From: Microbulbifer hainanensis
GTDB taxonomy: Bacteria; Pseudomonadota; Gammaproteobacteria; Pseudomonadales; Cellvibrionaceae
Direction of reading: 5' to 3'
Assembly: GCF_014904735.1 (NCBI RefSeq)
Contig: NZ_JACZCR010000020.1
Coordinates: 232,911-296,910, forward strand
Length of the DNA stretch: 64,000 nt
Both the position numbers and the translations under genes were made by a program. A model generated the notes under the pieces. The model searched no databases. It saw only the letters and a program-made list of their open reading frames with translations, and was not told the DNA's origin. Below are positions 36,629 to 45,912 of the stretch, one piece after another (position 1 is the stretch's first letter; each line of letters starts with the position of its first letter).

Positions 36629-38179
36629 ATGGCACACGGTCCTCAACCCGGATTCAAGCGCTGGCTGTTTACTACCAACCACAAAGACATCGGTACCATG
36701 TACCTGTGGTTCAGCTTTGCGATGTTCTTGCTCGGCGGTTGCATGGCGCTGGTAATTCGCGCCGAACTGTTCGAGCCCGGCCTGCAGATAGTACGGCCGG
36801 AATTTTTTAACCAGATGACCACCATGCACGGTCTGATCATGGTCTTCGGTGCCGTGATGCCGGCCTTCGTCGGCCTCGCCAACTGGATGATCCCGATGAT
36901 GATCGGCGCTCCGGATATGGCGCTGCCGCGCATGAACAACTGGAGCTTCTGGATTCTACCGTTCGCGTTCGCGATGCTGGTGTCGACCCTGTTCATGCAG
37001 GGCGGGGCGCCGAACTTCGGCTGGACTTTTTACGCTCCGCTGTCCACCGAATACGCGCCGCCGAGCGTCACCTTCTTTATTTTCTCCATCCATATTATGG
37101 GCGCGTCGTCGATCATGGGATCGATCAACATCATCGCCACCATCCTCAACATGCGCGCGCCGGGCATGACCCTGATGAAGATGCCGCTGTTCGTATGGAC
37201 CTGGCTGATCACCGCCTATCTGCTGATTGCGGTGATGCCAGTACTCGCGGGCGTGGTCACCATGATGTTGATGGATATCCACTTCGGTACCAGCTTCTTC
37301 AGCGCTGCCGGTGGCGGTGACCCGGTCCTGTTCCAGCATGTGTTCTGGTTCTTCGGGCATCCAGAGGTGTACATCATGATCCTGCCGGCGTTCGGTATCG
37401 TGTCGGCGATCATTCCTACCTTCGCGCGCAAACCGCTGTTCGGTTACAGCTCGATGGTGTACGCCACCGCGTCCATTGCTTTCCTCAGCTTTATTGTCTG
37501 GGCCCACCACATGTTTACCGTGGGTATGCCGGTGGCCGGCGAACTCTTCTTTATGTACGCCACCATGCTGATCGCAGTGCCCACCGGGGTGAAGGTGTTC
37601 AACTGGATCTCCACGATGTTCCGCGGCTCCATGACGTTCGAGACACCGATGTTGTTTGCCGTGGCCTTTGTGATCCTGTTTACCATCGGCGGTTTCTCCG
37701 GCCTGATGCTGGCGATTGCACCGGCGGACTTCCAGTATCACGACACCTACTTCGTGGTGGCGCATTTCCACTATGTGCTGGTGCCCGGTGCGATTTTCTC
37801 CATCACCGCGGGGGTCTATTACTGGCTGCCGAAGTGGACCGGCCACATGTACAACGAGACCATGGGCAAGGTGCACTTCTGGCTGGCGTTTATCGGCCTG
37901 AACGTCACCTTCTTCCCGATGCACTTTGTCGGCCTGGCCGGCATGCCGCGACGGATTCCGGATTACGCCCTGCAGTTTGCCGACTTCAACCAGATCGCCA
38001 GTATGGGTGCCTTCCTGTTCGGCGCCGCACAGCTGGTGTTCCTGTTCAATGTGGTGCGCACTGTTCAGGGCGGTCGCAAGGCGACGGATGAAGTGTGGGA
38101 TCACCCGCAGGGGCTGGAGTGGACTGTGCCATCGCCGGCGCCGTACCACACCTTCAGCACGCCGCCTGCGGTTCGCTAG
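36629..38179 (+). CDS. ctaD: Cytochrome c oxidase subunit I (aa3-type)
   Basis: A 516-residue heme-copper oxidase catalytic subunit with twelve membrane helices. Heme a and CuB ligands are visible: TTMHGLIM (low-spin heme His), FWFFGHPEVY (CuB His with the cross-linked Tyr, about 243-247), WAHHMF (the two further CuB histidines) and VVAHFHYVL (heme a3 and heme a ligands). The HPEVY tyrosine and the helix VI glutamate region just before it place it in the A-type family. It begins 17 bases after coxB. Confidence 0.97.
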   Translation: MAHGPQPGFKRWLFTTNHKDIGTMYLWFSFAMFLLGGCMALVIRAELFEPGLQIVRPEFFNQMTTMHGLIMVFGAVMPAFVGLANWMIPMMIGAPDMALPRMNNWSFWILPFAFAMLVSTLFMQGGAPNFGWTFYAPLSTEYAPPSVTFFIFSIHIMGASSIMGSINIIATILNMRAPGMTLMKMPLFVWTWLITAYLLIAVMPVLAGVVTMMLMDIHFGTSFFSAAGGGDPVLFQHVFWFFGHPEVYIMILPAFGIVSAIIPTFARKPLFGYSSMVYATASIAFLSFIVWAHHMFTVGMPVAGELFFMYATMLIAVPTGVKVFNWISTMFRGSMTFETPMLFAVAFVILFTIGGFSGLMLAIAPADFQYHDTYFVVAHFHYVLVPGAIFSITAGVYYWLPKWTGHMYNETMGKVHFWLAFIGLNVTFFPMHFVGLAGMPRRIPDYALQFADFNQIASMGAFLFGAAQLVFLFNVVRTVQGGRKATDEVWDHPQGLEWTVPSPAPYHTFSTPPAVR

Positions 38180-38194
38180 CGGGAGCGGTGTACC

Positions 38195-38761
38195 ATGCGG
38201 TGGAGTGACAACGCCAAGATTACTGCAAAGCTGCTGGCTCTCGCCGGCGGCATGCTGGTCTTTGCCCTGTTCGTCATGCCGCCGCTGTATAACGCCTTCT
38301 GCGATATCACCGGCCTGAACGGCAAGACCGGGAAGAAATATGAAGCGGTACCGGCATCGGTCGACACCGAACGGCTGGTGAAGGTGCAATTCGTTGCCAG
38401 CAATAACGAAAATATGCCGTGGATGTTCAAGCCCAGCGTGGTATCCATCAAGGTGCATCCCGGCGAGCCGACCGATACCGTGTTCCTGGCCCGCAACCCC
38501 ACTGGGCACGACATGGTCGCCCAGGCAATTCCGAGCCTAGTGCCGTTCGACGCGGTGCAATACTTCCACAAGACAGAGTGTTTCTGCTTCCATCAGCAGA
38601 CACTCAAGGCCGGCGAATCGGCCGAGTTGGAGCTGCGGTTTATCGTCGATCCGGAACTGCCGCCGGCCATCAATACCGTGACACTTTCCTACACGCTATT
38701 CGATATAACGGAAAGGGTCTCCGCCAACCGCAATTCAGATAACAAGAATACCGACTCCTAG
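38195..38761 (+). CDS. ctaG: Cytochrome c oxidase assembly protein CtaG (Cox11 family)
   Basis: A 188-residue copper chaperone that helps insert CuB into subunit I. It has one N-terminal membrane anchor (about 10-32) and a periplasmic immunoglobulin-like domain. The copper-binding motif is visible as FHKTECFCFHQQTL (CxC), and PLYNAFCDITGLNGKT is a Cox11 hallmark. Positioned between subunits I and III, as in other proteobacterial oxidase operons. Confidence 0.95.
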   Translation: MRWSDNAKITAKLLALAGGMLVFALFVMPPLYNAFCDITGLNGKTGKKYEAVPASVDTERLVKVQFVASNNENMPWMFKPSVVSIKVHPGEPTDTVFLARNPTGHDMVAQAIPSLVPFDAVQYFHKTECFCFHQQTLKAGESAELELRFIVDPELPPAINTVTLSYTLFDITERVSANRNSDNKNTDS

Positions 38762-38779
38762 CGAGAGGGATAAAAAACT

Positions 38780-39670
38780 ATGGCCAGTGAAAGCAGCTAC
38801 TATGTGCCCGCGCAGTCCCGGTTGCCTATTTTGGCAACCATCGGGCTGTTCATGACAGCGTTTGGCGCCGCCAATTGGATCAACGGGCATGGGGCTTATA
38901 TTTTCTTTGCCGGAGCACTGACCCTGGCCACGGTGCTGTGGTCCTGGTTTGCCCAGGTCATTCGCGAAAATATGGCCGGACTCAACAGCGAACAGCTAAA
39001 GCGCTCCTATGTCTGGGGCATGGGCTGGTTTATTTTTTCCGAAGTCATGTTTTTTGCCGCTTTCTTCGGCGCACTCTACTACATCCGCAACTTCGCGGTG
39101 CCGTGGCTCGGCGGCGAGGGTGATCGCGGTGCCTCGAACATGCTGTGGCAGGGATTTGAAAGTACCTGGCCGCTACTGGTCACACCGGATGCCGCAGTCC
39201 ACGGCGATGCGGCGAAGGTCATCGGCCCGAAAGAGATCATCGACCCCTGGCACCTGCCGCTGTTGAACACCGTGATCCTGCTGTCATCGAGCTTCACCGT
39301 ACATATCGCCCACGTCTTCCTGAAAAAGAACAAGCGCAGCGCCTTCAACCTGTGGCTCGGCATCACCGTCATACTGGGTGCGGCCTTCCTTTACTTTCAG
39401 GCCGACGAATACCACGAGGCATACAAGCACCTGGGACTGACGCTGGAATCCGGCGTTTACGGTACGACGTTCTTTATGTTGACCGGCTTCCACGGCGCAC
39501 ATGTGACACTGGGAACCATCATGCTGCTGGTGATGCTGTTGCGTTCGGTAATCGCACATCACTTCAAGCCGGATGACCACTTTGGTTTTGAGGCTGCCAG
39601 CTGGTACTGGCACTTCGTGGATGTGGTCTGGGTGGGATTGTTTATCTTCGTCTACGTACTGGGTTCCTGA
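38780..39670 (+). CDS. ctaE: Cytochrome c oxidase subunit III
   Basis: A 296-residue subunit III with seven hydrophobic helices. Diagnostic blocks are YVWGMGWFIFSEVMFFAAFFGALYY, NTVILLSSSFTVHIAH, FLYFQADEYHEAY, YGTTFFMLTGFHGAHVTLG and the terminal ASWYWHFVDVVWVGLFIFVY. The subunit stabilises the proton-uptake function of subunit I. It begins 18 bases after ctaG. An 8-bp hairpin lies just downstream. Confidence 0.96.
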   Translation: MASESSYYVPAQSRLPILATIGLFMTAFGAANWINGHGAYIFFAGALTLATVLWSWFAQVIRENMAGLNSEQLKRSYVWGMGWFIFSEVMFFAAFFGALYYIRNFAVPWLGGEGDRGASNMLWQGFESTWPLLVTPDAAVHGDAAKVIGPKEIIDPWHLPLLNTVILLSSSFTVHIAHVFLKKNKRSAFNLWLGITVILGAAFLYFQADEYHEAYKHLGLTLESGVYGTTFFMLTGFHGAHVTLGTIMLLVMLLRSVIAHHFKPDDHFGFEAASWYWHFVDVVWVGLFIFVYVLGS

Positions 39671-39682
39671 TCAACCTGCTTA

Positions 39683-39708
39683 CAGGCGCTTCTTTAGGGG
39701 AGCGCCTG
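39683..39708. terminator. Hairpin between convergent ctaE and DUF2909 gene
   Basis: CAGGCGCT at 39683-39690 pairs perfectly with AGCGCCTG at 39701-39708 around a 10-base loop. It sits between the ends of two converging genes, so a termination role is plausible. There is no adjacent U-tract, so it would be a weak or factor-assisted terminator. Confidence 0.35.
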
Positions 39709-39725
39709 AACAAAACGCAGCGAAC

Positions 39726-39950
39726 TCAGTATTTATTGGCCCAGGGTGCCGTATTCGAGAGTATGCCGCTGTCAAAGCCATACCAGATGGCGATCAGCAG
39801 CAGCGCAGCCAGGGAAATGCGGATACCCAGCGCATACAGGGTGCGCTTCGAATGCGGAGCGCCCATATCGCGCAACAGAAAAAACAGAGCGCTGGACAGG
39901 CTGGCCAGCACTGCGAGAAACAAAAACACAATAACGATTTTCAGCCACAT
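39726..39950 (-). CDS. Twin-transmembrane protein (DUF2909)
   Basis: A 74-residue protein with two membrane helices (about 4-26 and 45-63) separated by a short charged loop RDMGAPHSKRTLYALGIRIS, the DUF2909 pattern. It lies on the minus strand inside the oxidase locus, between ctaE and surf1; the same inversion is found in Pseudomonas, so the arrangement is conserved. Its function is unknown, and a role in oxidase assembly is only suggested by position. The ATG at 39950 is chosen by similarity; the upstream Shine-Dalgarno is poor. Confidence 0.8.
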   Translation of the reverse strand: MWLKIVIVFLFLAVLASLSSALFFLLRDMGAPHSKRTLYALGIRISLAALLLIAIWYGFDSGILSNTAPWANKY

Positions 39951-39998
39951 TTTTATTAGCCATTTGTAGTAGGAGCCTGCGCGCAGGCGAAAATCGGC

Positions 39999-40733
39999 AT
40001 GACAGTACACACCACATCAGTGCAAACCGGAACCGCCAGTGTAGCACTGATCCGCAACTGGCCCCTTACTCTGCTCAGCGCTGTGTTGCTGCCGCTGTTG
40101 ATCGGACTCGGTATCTGGCAAATGCACCGGGCCGACGAAAAAGCCGCCCTCAATGCCGCGATAGATGCTCGCCTGTCGATGCAGCCGCAGAATCCGGCGG
40201 AACTGACGGCACTCCAGGCTTATACGCCTGTTCGCCTGCTGGGATACTACAGTGGCGAGCCCTACTATCTGGATAACCGCACCCGCAGCGGCAAAGTGGG
40301 CTACGAAATACTGCAGGTATTTATCGCCGGTGAACAGCGCTGGCTCGTCAATCGCGGCTGGGTGGCTGCCGGTAGTGATCGCGGTAGACTCCCGGAAGTA
40401 CACTGGCCGCTCGCGGCCAAAGTCATTACCGGCTTCCTTTATCCGGTCGCTGATGCGCAAGGGCAGGGCAGCAGCGCCGATGGCGCTACTGCTGCGCGTA
40501 TCCAGTCGCTGAACAGCGATCTGACTTCGCGCCTGAACCTGGCGCAGCCGCTCTGGACCATTCGCCTCAGTGCCGATTCGGATACCGCGCTGGTGACAGA
40601 CTGGCAACTGCTGCCGAGTCCGCCACAGCGTCATACCGCCTATGCGGTGCAGTGGTTTGCGATGGCCATCGCGCTGGTATTGCTGTGGCTGTTCGCGGCG
40701 ACGAATATCCGCGAACGACTGCGAAAAAAATAA
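39999..40733 (+). CDS. SURF1 family oxidase assembly protein
   Basis: A 244-residue protein with helices at each end (about 24-42 and 215-235) enclosing a periplasmic domain, the SURF1 topology. Conserved blocks are LIGLGIWQMHRADEKAAL, PVRLLGYYSGEPYYLDNRTRSGKVGYEILQVF and RWLVNRGWVAAGSDR. SURF1 binds heme a and assists its insertion into subunit I. Second half of the oxidase locus, on the plus strand, followed by the CxxxC-containing gene after 31 bases. Confidence 0.93.
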   Translation: MTVHTTSVQTGTASVALIRNWPLTLLSAVLLPLLIGLGIWQMHRADEKAALNAAIDARLSMQPQNPAELTALQAYTPVRLLGYYSGEPYYLDNRTRSGKVGYEILQVFIAGEQRWLVNRGWVAAGSDRGRLPEVHWPLAAKVITGFLYPVADAQGQGSSADGATAARIQSLNSDLTSRLNLAQPLWTIRLSADSDTALVTDWQLLPSPPQRHTAYAVQWFAMAIALVLLWLFAATNIRERLRKK

Positions 40734-40764
40734 TTATTAGAAAGATGATGAGGGGTATCGCGCC

Positions 40765-41400
40765 GTGAATCAGAACGCGCAAAGCAGCCAGACAATGGAC
40801 CACAATTCGGAACGCTCCGGCTTGAGTCGCCTGCAGGGCATATCCGTGATCGCCTCGGTGGTATTGCCGATCGTTGCGGCGTATATCGTCTACTACACGG
40901 GGATCGGTATGCCCCGCAGTACCATCAACGAGGGGGAACTTCTGCAGCCAGCGGTCGATGTGAAGTCACTGCCGTTTGTGGAGCGCGGCACCGGGCCTCT
41001 GCAGTTCACCGCGGAAAAGCTCAAATGGCGCTATCTGGTGATTCCAGCCGGCCCGTGCACCTCTGAATGTGAAAAGCTGCTTTATACCAGTCGCCAGGTT
41101 CATATCCGACTGGCGGAAAAGGCGGACCGAGTGGAGCGGCTGCTGGTCAGCACCTCACCACTGAGCGACGCACGTCATCAGCAGTTGCAGCGGGAGCATC
41201 CGCGCCTGCGTTTTGTCACCCTGGCTCCCGCCGTGCTGGAAAAGCTCGAGCGCGATGCGGGCTTTGACCAGTGGGATCGCCCGCGGGCCCTGCTGGTTGA
41301 CCAGCAGGGGTACGCGATGATGGCCTATGACAACCGGCACAGCGGCAATCAGTTACTGAAAGATATCAAGCGTCTGCTGAAGTACTCCTATGAGCAGTAG
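40765..41400 (+). CDS. Membrane-anchored thioredoxin-fold-like protein with CxxxC, oxidase locus
   Basis: 211 residues with one N-terminal membrane helix (about 26-47) and a periplasmic domain. That domain contains IPAGPCTSECEKLL, a CxxxC pair in a setting that recalls the CPxxCP copper site of Sco proteins. The following helix and RPRALLVDQQGYAMMAYDNRHSGNQLLKDIKRLL resemble the end of a thioredoxin fold. Members at this position in other gammaproteobacteria are annotated as hypothetical. The GTG at 40765 follows GAGGGG. A copper or thiol-handling role in CuA assembly is inference. Confidence 0.75.
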   Translation: MNQNAQSSQTMDHNSERSGLSRLQGISVIASVVLPIVAAYIVYYTGIGMPRSTINEGELLQPAVDVKSLPFVERGTGPLQFTAEKLKWRYLVIPAGPCTSECEKLLYTSRQVHIRLAEKADRVERLLVSTSPLSDARHQQLQREHPRLRFVTLAPAVLEKLERDAGFDQWDRPRALLVDQQGYAMMAYDNRHSGNQLLKDIKRLLKYSYEQ

Positions 41401-41413
41401 CGGGGAGAGAGTG

Positions 41414-42502
41414 ATGGAAAACCTGGAACTGGATCCGACCGAAAACAATGCGCATACGGATTGGCGTCTGCGGCTGGCGTTGATCGGCAGCGCGCTCGCC
41501 GTGGTCGTCGTGGTACTCGGCGCTTTCACGCGGCTGACTGACGCGGGTCTGGGATGCCCCGACTGGCCCGGCTGTTATGGCCACCTCACCTGGCCCAGTG
41601 AAAGTCACGAGATTGCCACCGCCAACGCGGCGTTTCCGCACGCACCGGTCGCAACGGATAAAACCTGGCCGGAGATGGTGCACCGCTATTTCGCCGGCAG
41701 CCTGTTGTTGCTGGTCGGCACGCTGACGGTCATGGCCTGGCGCCGCCGCGGTCACCGTGCATTCAAGCAGACGCACATCCTGTTGGTGCTGATTGTGTTG
41801 CAGGCCGCGTTCGGTATGTGGACGGTTACCCTGAAACTCTGGCCGCAGGTCGTCACCGCGCACCTGCTCGGAGGTATGGCGACCCTGTCGGTGTTGTGGT
41901 TGATCGTAGAACGACTGCGCAACCGCGGTCGCTTTATCCCGGCCCACGAATTCCGCATGTTACAGCGCTTGCGCCCGCTGGCATTCGTCACCGTTGCCGC
42001 AGTGGGCCTGCAGATCGCGCTCGGCGGATGGACCAGTTCCAATTATGCGGCACTCGCATGTCCGGATTTCCCCACCTGTCACAACCAGTGGTGGCCGGCG
42101 GCGGATTTCAGTCAGGGCTTCAACGTTGCCCAGCACATTGGCCCCAACTATCTCGGCGGCGCGCTGGAAAATGAGGCGCGTACGGCCATCCATCTCACAC
42201 ACCGCATCGGTGCGATGCTGGTCAGCCTGCTGGTACTGATGCTGGCCGCGCTGGCGTGGCGGGCGGGATCACCCCGCTGGGCAATTGGCCTCGTCGCCGT
42301 GCTCGGCCTGCAGGTCCTCCTCGGCATAGCGAACGTGGTGTTTTTCCTGCCGCTGCCGATTGCGGTCGCACATAATGCCGGTGCGGCACTGCTCCTGCTC
42401 GGCCTGCTGACATTCTGCTACCGGATCCAGACGGCACAATCGAAACCCTCCCGTTCGGACAGGGTGGATGTGGAAGAATCCGTGCTGGCGGGCGAATTAT
42501 AA
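41414..42502 (+). CDS. ctaA: Heme A synthase (COX15/CtaA)
   Basis: A 362-residue inner-membrane monooxygenase converting heme O to heme A. Eight hydrophobic helices are arranged in two related four-helix halves. Family marks are GAFTRLTDAGLGCPDWPGCYG, the MVHRYFAGSLLL and IHLTHRIGAMLVSLLV histidines, a second Cys pair (ALACPDFPTCHNQW), and VAHNAGAALLLL. The ATG at 41414 follows GGGGAG at a six-base distance; an upstream ATG at 41390 would overlap the previous gene. Uses the product of ctaB. Confidence 0.94.
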   Translation: MENLELDPTENNAHTDWRLRLALIGSALAVVVVVLGAFTRLTDAGLGCPDWPGCYGHLTWPSESHEIATANAAFPHAPVATDKTWPEMVHRYFAGSLLLLVGTLTVMAWRRRGHRAFKQTHILLVLIVLQAAFGMWTVTLKLWPQVVTAHLLGGMATLSVLWLIVERLRNRGRFIPAHEFRMLQRLRPLAFVTVAAVGLQIALGGWTSSNYAALACPDFPTCHNQWWPAADFSQGFNVAQHIGPNYLGGALENEARTAIHLTHRIGAMLVSLLVLMLAALAWRAGSPRWAIGLVAVLGLQVLLGIANVVFFLPLPIAVAHNAGAALLLLGLLTFCYRIQTAQSKPSRSDRVDVEESVLAGEL

Positions 42503-42535
42503 GCGCGCAGATAATGACAATAACGAGGTGAAACC

Positions 42536-43429
42536 ATGACCGCACAAATAGCCGCCCTCGGCCGCGCAAGCTGGCGCGATTATTACGAGCTCACCAAGCC
42601 GCGGGTGGTGATGCTGATGATCCTCACCTCGGTGATCGGCATGTTGCTCGCGGTACCGGGCATGGTGCCGCTGGACATCCTGATTCTGGGTAACCTGGGT
42701 ATTGCCCTCTGTGCCGGCAGCGCCGCCACCGTGAATCACCTGGTCGATCGCCGTATTGATATCAAGATGGCGCGCACCAGTAACCGACCGGTGGCGAGGG
42801 GCCGCGTTGAACCACAAAGGGCTCTGGCGTTTGCCTTGCTGTTCGGTTGTGCGGGCATGGGAATCCTGCTCGCTTTTGTCAATCCACTGACTGCCTGGCT
42901 GACCCTTTTCTCCCTACTGGGTTACGCCGTGGTTTACACCATGTTCCTGAAGCGCGCCACGCCGCAGAACATAGTCATTGGCGGTATTGCCGGCGCCGCG
43001 CCACCGCTGCTGGGTTGGGTCGCCGTCACCGGCGATATTCACGGCCACGGCCTGTTGCTGGTGCTGATCATTTTCGCGTGGACGCCGCCGCATTTCTGGG
43101 CGCTGGCCGTGCACCGGCGCGAAGAATACGCAAAAGCGGATATTCCGATGTTGCCGGTTACCCACGGGGTGGCCTACACCAAGTTGCACATTCTGCTGTA
43201 CACCTTTGTGCTCTTCGCAGTCACGCTACTGCCGTTTGCGACCGGCATGCTCGGCTGGCTGTACTTGCTCGGTGCGGTAGTGCTGGGACTCGGATTTATC
43301 TACTGGGCGGTGGAAATGCTGCGGGACAAAAATCCCAATGCGGGGATGGAGACCTTCAAGTACTCGATCATTTACCTGATGGCTCTGTTCTGCATCATGC
43401 TGCTCGACCACTACCTGATTGCGGTGTAA
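42536..43429 (+). CDS. ctaB: Protoheme IX farnesyltransferase (heme O synthase)
   Basis: A 297-residue UbiA-superfamily prenyltransferase that adds the hydroxyethylfarnesyl group to protoheme. Motif 1 is [24 protein letters not shown] (Asp-rich, with the RTxxRP end), and the second motif is [30 protein letters not shown]. Seven to nine membrane helices. GAGGTG precedes the ATG. It works just before CtaA in heme A biosynthesis for the adjacent oxidase. Confidence 0.96.
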   Translation: MTAQIAALGRASWRDYYELTKPRVVMLMILTSVIGMLLAVPGMVPLDILILGNLGIALCAGSAATVNHLVDRRIDIKMARTSNRPVARGRVEPQRALAFALLFGCAGMGILLAFVNPLTAWLTLFSLLGYAVVYTMFLKRATPQNIVIGGIAGAAPPLLGWVAVTGDIHGHGLLLVLIIFAWTPPHFWALAVHRREEYAKADIPMLPVTHGVAYTKLHILLYTFVLFAVTLLPFATGMLGWLYLLGAVVLGLGFIYWAVEMLRDKNPNAGMETFKYSIIYLMALFCIMLLDHYLIAV

Positions 43430-43433
43430 AGCT

Positions 43434-44120
43434 ATGACGAACTTCGCTACCGACGGCCAGCGCGATCAAAAAAGCCCTGAACAGCAGCGCGGTATCCTGA
43501 TCACGGTTGTGGTGCTGGTGCTGTTCATGTGCGCGGTCCTGATTGGATTCCTGCACAAGATGGCGCAACCGCGTGTCCTCAGCGAGGCCGAATTGCGTGC
43601 GAATGGCGCGATAGAATTGACCCGGCCCAGAATACTGGATGACTTTGCGCTGTTGTCGGACAGCGGCGACACCTTCCATACGGAGACTCTGACCGGCCAC
43701 TGGACGCTGGTGTTCTTTGGTTTTACCCGCTGTCCCGATGTCTGCCCCACCACCCTGTCGACGCTCAACAGCTTTTACCAGATGCTGGACGAAGACACCC
43801 GCGCCGATACCGACATCCTGTTGGTTTCGGTCGATCCAAAACGGGACAGGCCCAAGCAGCTGCACGACTACGTGCGTTACTTCAATGCAGACTTCCGCGG
43901 CCTGACCGGAGAGTTCATCGACATCAAGCGCTTCGCCAACCAGCTCAATGTGCCCTTCAACAAGGTCACTCTGGAGAATGGCGACTATACCGTTGACCAC
44001 GGAGCACAGGTGGTGCTGATCAATCCCCGCGGCGATTACCACGCGTTCTTTAAGGCTCCACTGGATCCCGCCAAAATGAAATTGACATATCGTTCAATGC
44101 GGGCGACCTTTAACGGCTAA
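43434..44120 (+). CDS. SCO1/SenC family copper chaperone
   Basis: A 228-residue membrane-anchored thioredoxin-fold protein that delivers copper to the CuA centre of CoxB. It has one helix near residue 20-42 and the copper-binding motif TRCPDVCPTTL (CxxxC), with the distal histidine likely in VDHGAQVVLINPRGDYHAFF. The ATG at 43434 lies just after the ctaB stop; a TTG 15 bases upstream is in frame. Last gene of the oxidase locus. Confidence 0.93.
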   Translation: MTNFATDGQRDQKSPEQQRGILITVVVLVLFMCAVLIGFLHKMAQPRVLSEAELRANGAIELTRPRILDDFALLSDSGDTFHTETLTGHWTLVFFGFTRCPDVCPTTLSTLNSFYQMLDEDTRADTDILLVSVDPKRDRPKQLHDYVRYFNADFRGLTGEFIDIKRFANQLNVPFNKVTLENGDYTVDHGAQVVLINPRGDYHAFFKAPLDPAKMKLTYRSMRATFNG

Positions 44121-44145
44121 TTCATCAGTCGAGAAGCAGGAAGCT

Positions 44146-44943
44146 ATGTCCGGATTGTCGCGGGCCGACTCCCAGCGCGCAGGTTCCGCGCCAATTTCCC
44201 TATTTCCCAACGCCTGGGGTGTCGCCGCCGCGCTACTGCTTTGCACGATACCTTTCGGCTGGATCGGCGTTTTGGCGCCGCTGATCTGGCTGATGCTCTG
44301 CGTCATCGAAAGCAGCTCGGGCTGGCAGCGTCGCGTCGCATTTCTCGCGACCGCATTGCTGATGCTCACCGCCGCGATGGGACTGGTGCCGGGCAGCGAA
44401 CGTATCGAACTGCTGGCACCCTATACCGACGCCGTTGGCAACAACATCCAGGTGGCTTTCAATCCGGGTAAGGCGGTCATTGCCCTCGCGCTGTTGCCGC
44501 TGCTGATACGACCGAAGCACTGGCCCGCGCGTGGCGATATTCGCATTATCGCCGCAGCGGTATTACTGCCGCTGATTTGCGCTGCACTCGTCGCCGGTTT
44601 CTCAGTAAAATTTGCCCCCGTGATCGTTGCGGCAGCCCTGGTGAACTTTGCCGTGGTCTGTATCAGCGAGGAGGGATTTTTCCGCTGGATACTGCAGCGG
44701 GGTATGGAAGAAAGCTTGGGACGGTGGCGCTGGGTTGCAGTGCCGGTAGTCGTGGTCATTTTCACGGCGCTGCATACCGGCTGGGCGGCGACACCGGCCG
44801 TGCTGGCGCTGGTGGCAATTGCCGGAACCAGCTACGCAATGCTGTGGCACCTGCGCGGCAATATCTGGGCCTGTGTATTGGCGCACTGGGGTGTCAATAC
44901 CTTACATATGTTCCTGCTACCCTATCCGCTGACGCTCGGTTAG
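44146..44943 (+). CDS. CPBP family intramembrane metalloprotease
   Basis: 265 residues with about eight hydrophobic segments. The Abi/CAAX (CPBP) motifs are in the C-terminal half: SEEGFFRWILQR (EExxxR), FTALHTGWA (second motif histidine) and VLAHWGVNTLHM (HxxxN). These proteases act inside membranes on prenylated or other substrates; the target is unknown. The ATG is preceded by AGGAAG. It follows the Sco gene after 25 bases, so it may share that transcript, although nothing ties it to oxidase assembly. Confidence 0.85.
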   Translation: MSGLSRADSQRAGSAPISLFPNAWGVAAALLLCTIPFGWIGVLAPLIWLMLCVIESSSGWQRRVAFLATALLMLTAAMGLVPGSERIELLAPYTDAVGNNIQVAFNPGKAVIALALLPLLIRPKHWPARGDIRIIAAAVLLPLICAALVAGFSVKFAPVIVAAALVNFAVVCISEEGFFRWILQRGMEESLGRWRWVAVPVVVVIFTALHTGWAATPAVLALVAIAGTSYAMLWHLRGNIWACVLAHWGVNTLHMFLLPYPLTLG

Positions 44944-45020
44944 TCCGGTCTTCCTTTGTTGGTGTAAGCGGATGCAGATCAATTAAATTCTATTTCAACT
45001 TATTTAGATAATCACAAAAA

Positions 45021-45350
45021 ATGCAAGTCAGTACTCATATCATTTTTTCCCTCATTTCATACAAATTGGCTTCGCTTGTTGTCGGCAGCGTGTTCGCCCA
45101 TATGGGTTACCGGTTATTTATGTCTGGTGTCTGGGGAAGTGCCGGTGAGCTGGAGGCGAGTTTTGCGGACAACAAGTTGATCTTCAAGAAAGCCGCACCC
45201 GGAACTTTCTTTGCCGTATTCGGTGCCGTGATTATCGCGATCACCCTGTACAAGGGGCTGGAATTTGAGAACTATACCAAGGGCAAGGAATCCTTCGTCG
45301 AAATCGCCGAAGAGGGCGATACCAGTCTCCCCGACACCAAAAAAATGTAA
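45021..45350 (+). CDS. Small membrane protein of unknown function
   Basis: 109 residues with two hydrophobic segments (about 8-28 and 60-80) and an acidic C-terminal tail (SFVEIAEEGDTSLPDTKKM). No motif is recognised. The region upstream is AT-rich (ATTAAATTCTATTTCAAC) and lacks a Shine-Dalgarno, so the start is uncertain. The gene is followed closely by the DUF1294 gene. Confidence 0.55.
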   Translation: MQVSTHIIFSLISYKLASLVVGSVFAHMGYRLFMSGVWGSAGELEASFADNKLIFKKAAPGTFFAVFGAVIIAITLYKGLEFENYTKGKESFVEIAEEGDTSLPDTKKM

Positions 45351-45369
45351 TTGTCTTAAAGAAAAACAT

Positions 45370-45804
45370 TTGCGCAAGCCGATTTCCGAAAAATTGACCC
45401 TGCTGATAGTGTTTGCCTTTATCGGCGCTCTCGGCCTGGCGATTGCCTGCGGTTTCTATCCGCGCGAAGTCCTGTGGTGGATCATGGCCACCAGTTTTCT
45501 GTCCCTCGCCCTCTATGCCTGGGACAAACGCGCGGCCGTCAACGGTCGCCAGCGAATCAGCGAGGCGACACTCCATTTCTGGTCCGTAAGCGGTGGCTGG
45601 CCCGGCGCGGTGCTGGGGCAGCAGTTGTTTCGGCACAAGACAACGAAGCGCGCTTTCCGGAACCGCTTCTGGCTTACGGTGTTCGTCAACGCTCTACTGG
45701 TGGCCTGGACTTTTACCGACAGCGGCGTGCATCTCCTCAATTTGACCATCGACACGGCGCGAGACTATACCGATAGCGGCATTGATCTTCTGCAGCGGCT
45801 GTAA
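45370..45804 (+). CDS. DUF1294 family membrane protein
   Basis: About 144 residues with three hydrophobic segments. The DUF1294 core is clear: YAWDKRAAVNGRQRISEATLHFWSVSGGWPGAVLGQQLFRHKT followed by FWLTVFVNALLV. The family is a small integral-membrane domain of unknown role, sometimes fused to a cold-shock domain, which is absent here. The start is uncertain: no ATG precedes the conserved part, and TTG at 45370 is taken; the frame opens as far back as 45265, overlapping the previous gene. The C-terminus carries a near-repeat of DTARDYTDSGIDLL and TDSGVHLL. Confidence 0.75.
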   Translation: MRKPISEKLTLLIVFAFIGALGLAIACGFYPREVLWWIMATSFLSLALYAWDKRAAVNGRQRISEATLHFWSVSGGWPGAVLGQQLFRHKTTKRAFRNRFWLTVFVNALLVAWTFTDSGVHLLNLTIDTARDYTDSGIDLLQRL

Positions 45805-45912
45805 GCCGCCTCGATCGCCATATCGCCATTCGCCGTTGTCCCATCCCCCGCGTGTTCAATTCAACTAGTCTTCGAGTAGAGATATCCCTATTGCCGTTCC
45901 TGGACCGCCGCA

